Source of the DNA: Emergomyces orientalis
Lineage: Eukaryota > Ascomycota > Eurotiomycetes > Onygenales > Ajellomycetaceae
Reading direction: 5' to 3'
Assembly (NCBI GenBank): GCA_002110485.1
Contig: MOWL01000023.1
Location: 806,001 to 870,000, forward strand
DNA length: 64,000 nucleotides
Position 1 is the first letter of the stretch, and each line of letters starts with the position of its first letter. Both the position numbers and the translations under genes were made by a program. Under the pieces are notes generated by a model. That model was not told the DNA's origin. It saw nothing but the letters and a program-made list of their open reading frames with translations, and did no database searches. Positions 35,055 to 47,100 of this stretch are shown here, piece by piece.

Positions 35055-36752
35055 ATGAAAATGACGGCGAAGCCCAAAAGTAAGCGTCACCAATATATGG
35101 TACTGCACACGAAGATCTGACAGATTGATCCAGTAAGGCCACCACGCCAGCACAGCGCTGCTTCTCGTTCCAATGTGCAGAACATCACCGATCCCATGCC
35201 CGACCAAACGGAATGGTCCGTTGACAATCTTCCCGATATTCTTTATGTTTTTAGACCGACCACCCCCCAAGTAAGGTCCCAGAACAAGCTGCCTATGAAA
35301 TCATCGCCATGGGGCTCAGGGCCGGACTTGCGAATATTCGATATTTTGCCGGACAGGATCTCTACCAATGTGGAAGAATTTCGGGTTGAAACGTGGATGC
35401 GCTTGGATAGGCGGATCCAATTGCATGACATTACGGATCGTATGCATCCAGAATTTCGCATAGCCAATAACGCACTGCAACAGCGTAGCGTCAGATTTCG
35501 GCAGGCTTTCAACATACTCTCCTGGGGATCCGGAAATAAACAAACTAAGGTCGTCGCCGACCAGCTTGAGAAGAAAATGCAGGCCAAGGGTATAGATCCA
35601 ACTTTGAATTCCACTCGCGGGTTGACGCCTGGGCTAATCAATCCGGCTCTGGGTGAGGCTGGCGGGAAAGTTCCCGTTCCCGAAGCATATGGGGAACGGT
35701 TTCGGGCATTCGCCAAGGAGCAACAGGAGTTGATTCAACAACTGGTAATGATGAAGCAGGCCATCATGCTGCCCCATACTTTTGCGATGCAGCAAGATAT
35801 GGCGTCACAGCAGTTCTTCATGGTTCAGCCCGTTGTGCCGCCAGGAAATATGTCACACCTTGTTACAGGAATCGCATCTCCAACATATTTCCCGAACCAA
35901 CTAGCCCTGCAGCAACTAGCATCCACTGCCGAGATAAGTTATCATGAGCAACATGAAATGACCTTTGAGCATAGCCAAGCCTACGAAAACGAGCAAGGAA
36001 GTGGCGATGACACATTATTTGGAGGGAGAACCCATGTCGCGGATGTCCTATATGATGACGACATTTTTTACAACCGAGTTTCGCAGAAACAAAGAGAAGA
36101 AGGAGAAATCACTTCCCGAAATCCTGATGGAATGTGCGTGTATATTTGTCAGAATATGCAAGAAAACGTTCAATCAGAGAGCGATGATAGTGAAATGACG
36201 GATATTTATGATGACAACAGTGAGGGACGTGGAGAAGAGCAAAAGAGTGAGTCAGACTGGGGAGAGAAAAACTGGAATGGTTCAGAAACCACTATTACAG
36301 ATGCTTCGGATAGTGTTCCTATCCTCCCACTCCAGGACGACTTTTACCCTGGAATTCCCTACCAGGGAGAGCCGCTGGAAGTCGAAAAAGAGCAGACAAC
36401 GCCCATCAAGGTTCGAGCCCCGCGGATTCCTATAGAGCTCATGATGAAGCAGTACATTGACATCCCATACTGTTGGAAGCTTGAGATGTTTGAAGCCATG
36501 CGTAAAATCCAGGCCAGAATGCCTCCAATCCATCCAAATGACACCCTCCAGGGACAGATGGTGGCGGATGAATGGGAGCTATTCCCGACCATCCCTGGGC
36601 GGCCCTGCGACTATCTGGAATTCAGCAACCCACCAGAAGAGCCGACTGAATATGAGAAGATGGAGAGAGCAATGAAGTATCAGCGTGAAAATGACATCGA
36701 TATTGACTATTGCGAACAACTGCGAGCCTCGTACGGACAAAACTTTATTTAA
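35055..36752 (+). CDS. Uncharacterised protein, WMRLD-x-R module (paralogue A)
   Basis: Function unknown. I model two exons (35055-35079 and 35134-36752) giving 547 residues. The first exon is ATG plus eight codons with a GTAAGC donor; the acceptor after 35133 was picked because the preceding frame meets TGA. The recognisable part is at residues about 90-140: EEFRVETWMRLDRRIQLHDI, then TDRM, NNALQQRSVRFRQ and ILSW. This resembles the module in the gene 2 kb downstream. The middle is Gln/Met-rich (MMKQAIMLPHTFAMQQDM). Residues about 290-420 are acidic (SESDDSEMTDIYDDNSEG). The last 100 residues look globular (RIPIELMMKQYIDIPYCW). No signal peptide, membrane span or enzyme motif was seen. Start is less certain than the body. 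Confidence 0.65.
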
Positions 36753-38700
36753 GTAGCCATCGGATGAGTTGATATTTTTGCCACATTGGTAATATGGTTT
36801 ACCTGTGAGAATTCGGAGATTGTTGATACACGATGGGGAATGCGTTCATAGAAATGTTGCTTATGATTTTGATGGCCCAGCCTGTCTTTTCTTATGATGA
36901 AGAGGAGAATCTGATTTAGACCTAGGGGTAGGCTGGCCACGCCCATGTACGTAGTTAGCTTTTAGATAGACGAGAAATCGTTGTGCCGTTAATTCACTTC
37001 ATGGCAATATATGATCAATTTCAAAAAATATACCGATATATTGGGTTCAAAACGTTTGAAACATGAGATAATTCGATGTTAGTAAGGCTGCGGATTTAAA
37101 GTAGATACCAATGCGCCAATGATTTCCCTGTCTTGGACCTCGGACTCATGAAGTTATAAGATACCGCCGGCTTTAAAAATTGAGTTTCTTATCAGGTTCG
37201 AAGTGGCTCTGGCAAAATGCCCGTTTGCGTTGATGAATAGGATTCGCTGCGGATCGCTTTTGTCCCGAAAAGGCCCAGCTCTGGAAAGAGCCGCAAATAA
37301 GGAAAGTCACACAAACACAGGCCTATTATTAGTAACGCCCAGGGTGGGGATAAGTTGTCATTTTGAAGCTCTCCATTGCTGGCCAAGAGCGCGACGCAGC
37401 GACGAATCCGGCCATTCAAAAACTGGAAATTTGCTGGAGGCCCCATAACCGCTGATTTTCACGGATACGCGCACCTTCAAAAGAGGAATAACGTTGTTTA
37501 ATTCACAAAGGAAGGGTATTATTTTGAAAGCAGACGCTAACCGTGCTTTGTGTGGTATCGTAAAATGACAGAGGAATGATGACTGTGTGGTTGAAATAAG
37601 GTTTAGGTTGCACGAAATACCCGCTGGTGGGTCATGGTTCCATGGGTCGCCCAGCTACCGCCAACCTCACCCAATGCCGACGGTGGAGGAATATCATCTT
37701 GCAACATCTATTACTGCATTGACAATGGGAACATACCCAGTAAAAGTGTATGGATATATTTTGCTGCGAATATTTTAATCCAAGGACATGTTTCTGTCCT
37801 TCTACACAAGGGTGGTCAACGAGCAAGTTCTGGAGCCAAAGTTTGTACAGGGCTCCAGATCCAGAATGATGTCTCCTACTCCTAGATTTGTAAGTCGATT
37901 CAACCAAAATATTGGAGAATAAATGCTAATCTTAACTAGGGTTAAAATGGGCATATAATATTATTGCCAATCAAGTTGGGGCGGGTGTTATGTGCCCCTT
38001 TAATTTGGTTCGATATTCCCCTGATGGTATACATCCGCTTATACAAATGCTATCCATATGTTAAGAAAGGATGGGTCAGCAATTGGAATATAGTTTGGTG
38101 CGTGTTGCTATAATCCTCCAGGGTTCAATTGATTTGCCCGTCTAAGCGTCAAATGCTTTCTTACGTTCTCTTTCCCCCAGCTTAAGCTTAAGGCTTTTCA
38201 CCCCTTGCCGTGGACTTTTAAGAATAATTGACTCGGGTTTGCCCGTTCGCCTCTAATACGTGTTGGTGTGGCTACTTTTGTGTTATTGTGAAAGGGGTTG
38301 AAGTGAACTTTTGGTGACCCGGCTCTGTTGTCTAGGAGTTACAGAAGCTGCTATATATTCGTCGTTCTCCTCCCTTTCTCCCCCTTTCTTTCATGTTCTT
38401 CTCATCTTATTCTTACCCTTTCCTTCCATTTATCCGCTTTCCATCTCATTCAATAGACCTTTCGATTCAAAAGTCTTTGTTGTCAGAGTTACTTTGATCA
38501 CTTTGCAATACAAACTTCTCAGCCAAACAGAAAGTTGAAACATCTGTTGCTCTCAGGTTTTCTGCTACTGATGTTGATTGCAAAATTACAAGATCTTCTC
38601 TTGCTATCATATTGCACTTCAAAATATAGTCAGGCTTAGACCTTTTATCTTAAGAGCTTTATCGCCAAAGGCATTTTCATAGCTCTGATTGAAAGAAAGA
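36753..38700. other. Spacer between the two paralogues
   Basis: About 1.95 kb, AT-rich, with many small open frames on both strands but none with recognisable protein character. The last 400 bp are pyrimidine-rich (TTCTCC and CCTTTC runs) and probably form the promoter and 5' leader of the second paralogue. Confidence 0.5.
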
Positions 38701-40663
38701 ATGGCTGAACAAGAAGTAAACCAGGCTAATTTTATGCCAACTATAGTTCGAGGTTTGTTGATATGTCTCTGTAATCTGGTTTACGTGCTGACATAATTGA
38801 AGCAACTGTGCTTGCAGTGTCTCACTGTCAGCGTGAGTGGATTGGTCTTCGCTGCCTTCCCACAATGAATTTTTGTGTTTAATGTTTGTTTATCTCTAGA
38901 TCCATCTCCTCCAGACGCCAACCACACTTGCCAGCACGCTGCAACCCAGAGCTGCAATGACGAGAACCCTCCTCCGCTTTTGTTTCAGTTGGATCCCCCG
39001 AATGAGCGTTCGACAACTCTAATTCCCAACCTGGTCGAGAATGGCCAGGAAGTTAAAGACTACGACGGGATAGTGATCCGCGACTTTCCGTTCCTGCCGC
39101 GCTACATATCGGCGCGCCCACTGGCCTGGCAGCTGGAGTTCTGGATGAGGCTGGATTCTCGAATGACATATCGGGATATCAAAGCCCGAATGACAGTCAG
39201 GAAGGCCCTCTTGCCAAGCGACAACTCACTAAATATGCGGCGGGAACGGGAAGCTCGCGCCCCTCTTGGGTTGTCATGTTGGACAACCCGGCGTGGGGGG
39301 GTGACAAGGGCCGAGATAGAGCGGGTGGAGAAGTTGAGCCAAGACCAGGTCAGTTTTTGCCTATGCTCTCGTATCATTCTTTAATATCTGTCTTGTTGTT
39401 AATCAGTTTATTGCTAAATAGGTGTCGCTCAATACCACAATGGATGTGGTATATTCTGACGAGCCAGTCAATGGGCGCTCAGCTGTGCCAAAATGCCTTC
39501 GGGCGAGGAACCTTGCTGGCGCCCCGCCAGCCAGTTACCCTTGGGACATGTTTCTCGTGAACCAACGATGGCATGTTCCAGGTACCAGGCTGGCGGAATC
39601 ATTAGCTTTGCACGAGCAGCTGTTGGAGACCGTTGCGCACTCTAACGTTAACGACTGGCGGGAACTTCAGCCCGACCTGCTTCCCCGTTCTTGGAACAGA
39701 AGAGGGGGAAACGATCGACCAACACAATCGGCCAGACAGAGCAACAGTTCTCGGGGATTAGCACCCCGGTCGACGCAAGGCACGGGCGGACAAGACAACC
39801 CGACCCTTGTTGGTACCAACGATCGTGCCAACAACGACAACGACCAACGAGTTGGGACTACCAGGCTCTTCAGCCCGTTCCAGGGACCTGCGTTCTCGAG
39901 GGAAGCTACTCGTGATCACCAGGTCGCGTGGACTGGCCAGGAAAATAACCCGAGTGGCTTCATTGGCTACAACGCCTGGGGGGGGATGGAACATGGGAGC
40001 TTGCAAATCCCAGCTGCTGCGGGATTTCCAAGTGGTTTTCAAATGCCAGGAATGGGATTCGGGTTTGGGGCCATGCACCACGGGCTGCCAACCCCAGGAA
40101 CGACATTTGGCTTAGCCAACCATCTCGGGTATCAGCCGAATCCATTTGTCGTTTCGAACCTGGGTGCCTACCAGCCAGGGTATAATCCGTACACGCCTCA
40201 TCACTTCCCTGCGACCGCTTCCTATCATCACAACTCCTTTGCTCCGCAGCAGCAACAGCAGCAACAACAACAACAGCCGCAATTGATTATCTCAGTGACC
40301 CAGACAACCTCGCCGAGTGGTCACTACCAGCAAAGGCCATCAACGCCGCAGAGACGTTTCCCTCGCAACTCGCACCATGCTCTTGGACAAGACAACTCTC
40401 CTGATCGGATGGACACCGGGTTTAATGCATCAACACATTCTCCCGCCCAGAACAGTCCATCCACTCCGGTCAACCAAGGGCAGGTCGAGGATGAGTCTTA
40501 CAGATTCAACGGCTCGGGCCCACATTCCATTCGTCAGAACCCAGACCATCGCCTGAATACCGACACGGAGACTGTCATGCAGCGCAATGACCCGTTTAGA
40601 CGCATCCAAGAGGGGTCTGGGCCATTTAGTTCTTTCGAAAATTTTCTAGAAGATCAGATGTGA
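38701..40663 (+). CDS. Uncharacterised protein, WMRLD-x-R module (paralogue B)
   Basis: Function unknown. A phase-consistent model has four exons: 38701-38752, a 15-nt exon 38818-38832, 38900-39348 and 39422-40663, giving 585 residues. Joining the first exon directly to 38900 also keeps frame, so the micro-exon is tentative. The conserved block at residues about 98-155 reads LAWQLEFWMRLDSRMTYRDI, KARM, NSLNMRREREAR and LSCWTTRRGG. A second ordered patch follows (KCLRARNLAGAPPASYPWDM). After that the protein is Asn/Gly/Pro/Gln-rich with a poly-Gln run of about nine residues (40249-40276) and looks disordered. Such a plan (small ordered module plus long prion-like tail) suits a nuclear or regulatory protein, but that is a guess. 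Confidence 0.65.
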
Positions 40664-41727
40664 AGCCAAGCTGTCATGGACATTGTTAAATTACAACCAG
40701 AAGATTACCCCCAAGATATTTCCATGTGCTACATCTATTTCTGAGAGATATGATGGAGGTGCCATTTGTCTCATTTCTCGGGCTGCTCCCTTGCTATACT
40801 TTGGGGTATAGAAACCGACTGGAGCCCCTTTCTATACAAGGTTGCTGTAGCGACCTTGCTGCTGTTGGAAAGCAACTAGATCCGACGATCTATTTTGTTC
40901 TGATCTCTCTTTTCAAGTTCTGAAGTTCTCAACCTCCTGTTGTGCTTCTTAAGCGCGGTTACATGATTTCTCCATCTGTCATTTTTCGGAAGACACCTAA
41001 AACTAAGTAAACTAATTTTCTTTCCGCTGGATGTAATGATTTGCATTTTGCTTTCTCATATTTGCAAATCGTTTTCAGTTTCAACATCCATATTTTAGTT
41101 GCTCTCTAGGCGAAGTCATTTCCGCCTCAAAGGTTTTCTCAACCGCCGAGGATCATTCCATTCAAAAATAGGATATGAGGACCAGGAGACTCGTCAAAGC
41201 AAAAGCAAAAATGATTGGCTACAGTTATTATGGATCAACTACACCTAATGCGCTGATAATAACTGTTTTCTTTTTGATTTCTGTGGTTTTTCTATATTCT
41301 ACTCTTTCTATTTTCTATTCTTCTTTCTGTTTTCATATACTATGTTTTTATCACTTTGAATTTTCCCGATGCCACAGGACGGACCTTAATTCGGTGATCA
41401 CTTTATTCCGAGGATCTTTTCAAGCTCAGCATGTTGCCTAGTGGATCCTAATTGCCGAGAAAAAATGATATTTCTGCTTTTCTTTTACCTGTTCTTCTGG
41501 ATTCAGTGTCTTACTACTGATTAGTTCGGTCGTTGTTTTAAGTATTTTTCCCCAACGATTAGGGTCGGATGACGAAAATTGAAAATCAAATGCGATGATG
41601 GATTTTCCTCTCAAGTCTATTTCTCAGAACCAAACACAGAGGCAAAATTTGGTGGCCAGTAAGTCATTCGCAAGCTATTACAACTAAGCTTCACTTCAAC
41701 CCATTGCGGTGCCCGGGATAGCTTAAC
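40664..41727. other. Convergent intergenic region, no gene seen
   Basis: About 1.06 kb between paralogue B and the end of glutathione synthetase. It is T-rich on the plus strand around 41260-41350. No gene is supported. Confidence 0.6.
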
Positions 41728-43410
41728 TTAAAGAAGCACAAGACTATCCAACGACGAAAACCCCGCCGCCACACCTCCTTCATCACTTTCTTTCCCCTTA
41801 GTCCTCAACAGCCAACCTCCCTGATCATTGTGAACTATCTCACCATCATCCCTCCAAAGTACAGTACCAAACACACCTAACTCACTAATAACATGACCAC
41901 TCAACACTTCTCCATCACTGCGCAGCATCATATTCCTCGCTTCATCAGGTGGCTGAATCAGTTCCATAAGAATCCAGCCTTTCCAATCCTTCTCCGGCAT
42001 CGAGCGTAGGAATCCCGGAATCGCATCACGATAGATATTGTTGCCACCGCCCTCACGCTGCGGTTTCAAGACATGGTTTACTGCCGTTGAGGGATCAAGG
42101 GCAAGTCCACGACCACGACCAGATGTCGAGAGGTCGTATTGCGGCGCGAAGGTTGCGCGGATCTTTTCGATTGATTGAGTGGGGGTGTTTGGTAGGAAAT
42201 AGGTGAGGTGGTCGGTGTCAGCGTTGGGGTCTGCGAGTACTTGTTGCACCTTCTTGCAGCCAGAGAGCTGGCTGAGGACTGAAGGGCATTTTATTGCGCC
42301 AGAACGCTCTAGGTGTGTTCGGGCGGCCCACGCGGATTCATCTGGGTAGTCCGCCGGTCCATAGAAACCGCGTAGGTAGATTGTGGTTACCTCGAACTGG
42401 ACAGCGGGAGCGTGCGGAGGGTTGTATATTAGTGGTCTGGAAGGATTGGAGGAGGGGATTGAGGTTAGTTTTTGGATATCCGTCGTTATGAGTCGGAAGA
42501 CGGGGATTTTGTGGAAATCGGTGAGACGGGTGGATAGTTCTAACTGGTCGAACAAGTTTCGTTCTCCAGCTTGAACGATGAATAGGATGCATAGTGGTAA
42601 CGGGGATTCCGATTTCGACGCGCCATATGCGTTGTGGGCGGATGCTAGGCCACTTGCTAAGGACGTAACGGCGGTATTCTCCGGGGGCTTGTGATCTTTC
42701 AAAATTGAGTGCGACGGGTATGTAATGGGATTCCCAGGAGGTGAGGACAAGAGATCCGTGTGTAACGCGGCGACAAGGGCAGAAAGGCCTCCGAAGGAGG
42801 AAGATATGGTGTTGAATTCCACTTGTTTCAAGGATGGTCTTACTGAACCAGGAGGCCGATGGGCGATATAGTCGGATCGGAAAAGGCCTAAAGAGAGTGG
42901 TTGAACATATCCATCCCTTTTTACGCTGAGATGAACCTCCCAGAGGTTTGCGACGAAGTCGTCCACGTCAATAAGTCTACCGTAATATCTTAGTAACTAG
43001 TCGGGGAGTGATAATGGACACTTCTATACAAACAGAGCAAGATAGGAAGCGGGCGAGAATTTCTTTCTTTCTTTCTTTAAGACGCTACGGGATAAATTGT
43101 CGTCTTACTCTTCAATAATCTTCCCCAACCACTCTTCATCCCTACTAATTCTTGCATATAACTCGTTGTATGCTCTCTGGATTGTAGTCGCATCGTCAAA
43201 GCAGGACTTGGGGAATAGGCTGGGGAAAAGAGTGACGGGCGCATTAGTTGCTAAAACACCTTGAGGGTCCAATTGCTTCTCGATAAATGCTGGCGATGGC
43301 TTGACGCAGAGCCCATGATGTAGAGCCCATGTTTTTACCGTGGTGACCAGGTAATCTTGCTGCTCAGGAGTCAGGGGAGGGGGGTAATTGGCATATGCTG
43401 AATTGTCCAT
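41728..43410 (-). CDS. GSH2: Glutathione synthetase
   Basis: ATP-dependent ligase joining gamma-glutamylcysteine and glycine, the last step of glutathione synthesis. Two exons (43410-43109 and 42976-41728) give 516 residues. The start at ATG 43410 (MDNSAYANYPPPLTPEQQDY) is the first ATG in frame; an upstream TTG in the same frame is not used. Family signatures are LFRSDYIAH, KQVEFNTISSSFGGLSA, FEVTTIYLRGFYGPADYP, the ATP-grasp nucleotide segment LKPQREGGGNNIY with its Gly-rich loop, MELIQPP, and near the end SELGVFGTVL. The C-terminus matches the eukaryotic GSS fold. A Yap1-type site lies 185 bp upstream. Intact. Confidence 0.95.
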
Positions 43411-44147
43411 TAGAGGAGATGTTTCCGGTAACAATAAAGAAAATAAAGTGACACTATCTGTCTATCTGCATTTCCAGTGAGAAACGAATGCGGGAGAAAG
43501 AAAGAAATATAAATAAATACAAATATTGTACAGGAGAAGTCAAAGAAGAGAAGTCAAGGCACTCGGATAACAGTGGGGTAGTGAAGTGATCTGATTACTA
43601 ATGCTCTTATCTGTTGATAGATGCCGTTTCCCCACCTCACCGCCTTGGCAAAAACGGCGTTTGCGACCCCGTACTACGGTTCATGAAATTTTCAGTCACT
43701 TGCCGGCCTCAAAAACCTCTAATAATAAGGATAGCTTCGCACGCCGGGCTGCCACAAGGCCCTTGGATGAACGAGGCACGAGCCAGGCCCAGGTCCAGTT
43801 GCTAGCTGCAATTGGCCCGTGCAGCGGCAGTATTTCTTGTACCTCACTGTCGCTCCCGGCATTCTTTGAACTAAGGCTCCTCTACTATTTTTAACTGGGC
43901 GCTTAGCACTGGCATGAGGGCGCGTCTTTGTCTCGACCGTCATTTCTAGCTCTTTCTATTCCGGTTCTGAAGTACATAACTACTGTTCATAGTATGCGTT
44001 TCAGAACCCACGGAATAGTAGTTATTTAGATTGGAGTTAGTTTGTCATTTAACTCCTATTTCTCCGCTCGAATAGCTAGCTACCTTTCAACTTTGTTCAA
44101 TACTCCGGGACGGTCTAACACTAATGTCCTGAAAGTAGCTGTGCGCC
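43411..44147. promoter_or_regulatory. Divergent promoter region of GSH2 and SNF2 gene
   Basis: About 740 bp between two divergent start codons. It holds a TTACTAA site (43595-43601) and an imperfect inverted repeat (43957-44018). No gene is supported; small frames near 43600-43940 do not resemble protein. Confidence 0.5.
43595..43601 (+). promoter_or_regulatory. Yap1/AP-1-type site TTACTAA
   Basis: An exact match to the preferred Yap1 response element, 185 bp upstream of the glutathione synthetase ATG. GSH genes are known Yap1 targets in yeasts. A 7-mer can occur by chance, so this is suggestive only. Confidence 0.45.
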
Positions 44148-47100
44148 ATGGAAGGGTTTGAGAATGATGATCCTTTTGAGTGGTCAATTGACCGAGTTAT
44201 CGCTCACCTCTGCCATTCGTCTGCACCGTGGACGCGTTCTTCACTCCCTCATTTGGACCCAACAACCCTCGAGACTGCCCTTCGAGAAAATGATGTCACG
44301 GGAGAAATATTACTCACAGAGATAAACAAGGTGTCGCTGGCCCAAGATTTGGGCTTGAAATCACTTGGGCAGCGTGCTACAATATTACGAGCAGTCGAAT
44401 ATCTACGGAAGTTGTCGCGAAAATACGCAGAGTACAGCCAGTCACTTCGCGTCGATCATCCTAACCCTACGACAATCACGCCCCAGACCGTTCCCAGGTC
44501 GAGCTTCCGCCCTGAGAGCCCAAGCGTGCCCTTTAACATACCCTCGCCAGTTCATACCATTCCTGCTGCTGTAGCTGAACCCTCAACGCACGGTAGCACA
44601 GCAGCTCCGTTCCAAGGCTCCAATAAAGCACCAGAAGCAGAAAGGCAGGAGAAAGATTGTTTGTCCACTGGTAGTGCTCCATCGAACTCCCGTTCAAATG
44701 AGCATTATGTCATTGATAATAGCGGGAGAAAACGTCGCAAATTATTCCTCAGGAAACCCAAGGACTCTATCACAGGGACTCGGGAGGAGAATTGTGCGAT
44801 TAAACAATCTTATCAGTATATGGGACCTAGGAAGGTGACGCTTCCAGATCTCTTTTACAACAACATGGAAGACAGCGACGATGAAGTTTTCGTATTGGCA
44901 GGAGCAAAATGCCCAATTGGCCAAAAGCGTTTTGTGAATAAACGTGTCCAACACTACTTTCTAGAAGAGCCCCGCGCAATACAAACTAAGGAGGGAAAGG
45001 ATGCCGTGGCCATATTTCCCTACAGCTCTAACATCCTGCCCCCAGGTGAGCTACAACATTTCACGCTGTTCACGCATGACCAGGGAATTGTTAAGGTCAC
45101 CAAGGAGGATGCCATTGCTTGGCCTCAACTCAAACAGGGACGAGATGAATTTGACTATCTACTCGAAAAGTACCCGGCTGAGGAGGATCAAGGTTTACCG
45201 ATTTACGGGGATTCTGAGTCGGAAAACGGTTACGATTCTGAAACATGGCGGGAGATTGAGCTTGAGAAACAGGAGATAGAAACCGAAAAGGAAAAGTCGA
45301 AAATACTATCTGCTGCAGAAGTTGACAGCCTTATTGACAGTTGTGTCGAGTTGTTTTTACGAAAGTGGCGTGACCAGAAGCTCCCCATCCAGCAACGTAA
45401 AGCTCAACGGCTCTGGTTGTCTTCTAGAAAATGGAATACAAAACATACCGAAACTCAATCTGCTGAGAGTACAATTGCTCATTTAGAGCGGCGTTTAAAA
45501 GCACTTCGAAAGGCAATCAAAGATACTCCATGGTCGAAGGCGAACGAAGTACAACAGCAATGTCAGTCCATGGAGGAAACAGTCTTTAACAGAGAAGTTC
45601 AAAAGTGGAAAATATCCATTCTAGAACTCGACACATGTCCTCCAAAACCTCCACCCGCCGCTCCTGTAAAGCGCTCAAGGCCTTCAATTCCCGAAGATGA
45701 GGAGTGGCTCAGCTCTGAAGGTGATGATGAAGATATCGAGGACATCAATGATTTTATTGTGCCAGATAATGATGTGCCCGGTTTTGACCGGACCGAAAAT
45801 GCAGAAGCACCTTCTAGACCTGCTTCAACCTCGTCTAGAAATGGGTCAGAGAGCGAGGACGACGTTATTACCCCCAAGTCTTTGCAAAAAAGACGCGATA
45901 AAAAACTTCGCGCATCGGAACCCAAGTCTGCTCGACAGCACTCTCCCGACTCTGGTCCGTTGAAAACATCAACCTCACCGGGACTATTACGCCAAATACG
46001 TCAACAATGCCATAAAGGCCCCATCGAAGTGGTAGATTTAACCAAGAGTTCTGATGAGACATCCGAATACAATTTCGATGTTCACACGCCGCCGCTTAAT
46101 CCTGTTAATGATACTGCTCTTCTACCCCCTTCACCACGATCGCGACTGCTTTACGACTTTACTCAGGTTAGGAAGAGAAACCAAACAACGTCAACCTCTC
46201 TGGTTTCGGATCCGGCATATATCGCAGAAATAGCACGGGTAGATTGGCTAGTGCTTGAGGAGCGGTCCGACCGTGGTCGTTTATTGAGCAAATTAGTTTG
46301 GTCTATGCTTCAGGAGGAGCGTCTTCGTTTGCACCAATTAATCAGTTCGATCACATTAGAGCGAGCAAAAAAACGTGTCCGGAAAGCTTTGGGTAGTGTG
46401 TTACATCACTCCCACCAAATTCAGAGTAGTCGCAGACACTCGCTATTCTTGAGGGCTGCTGCACTTTATGTTTCCTGGCTTCGCTGCAAAAAGATATCGG
46501 CCATGCAGGGGATCCCAAAAGCGTTTATTGAGGATGCGTTGAAGGATAAAACTAGTTTCGATGTTTTTCATCCCGGCCTTTGTGAGGCTCTGGAGGCATT
46601 TATAAACAAGAAGGATCCGGTAACAAAGGCCGCTGCCGGGCAACCGCAGGAAATCTCCTCCAACAAAAGTGTCAAGCATAAACATTCTACTTCCACTCGG
46701 ATATCCGCAGATGAGCAAACTGAGGATCAGAATTTTCAAGAACATTCTACTAGTTCTGAACATGAAAGACATCTTACTCCACATAAGAAGCGAAAAAGGG
46801 CGATTAGAGAAAGTCAAGAAGCAATGGACAGTCAGAGAAAGGCTCAGCGTCGCGTTGAGCTTCAGGAAGCGCAACGGAAACAGCTTGCCTGCAAGCTACG
46901 GGGAACAGGTATAAGCAACACGGACCCAGAACGGCAGGTTGTTAGCTTTGATGATCCGGTGATATACCTTCACCGTCATATTGGTGCCCGGGTGAAACCT
47001 CACCAACTAAGCGGAATTCAGTTCATGTGGCGGGAATTGATAAAGGACGAGAAACGTCAGGGTTGCCTTTTGGCTCACACGATGGGACTGGGGAAGACCA

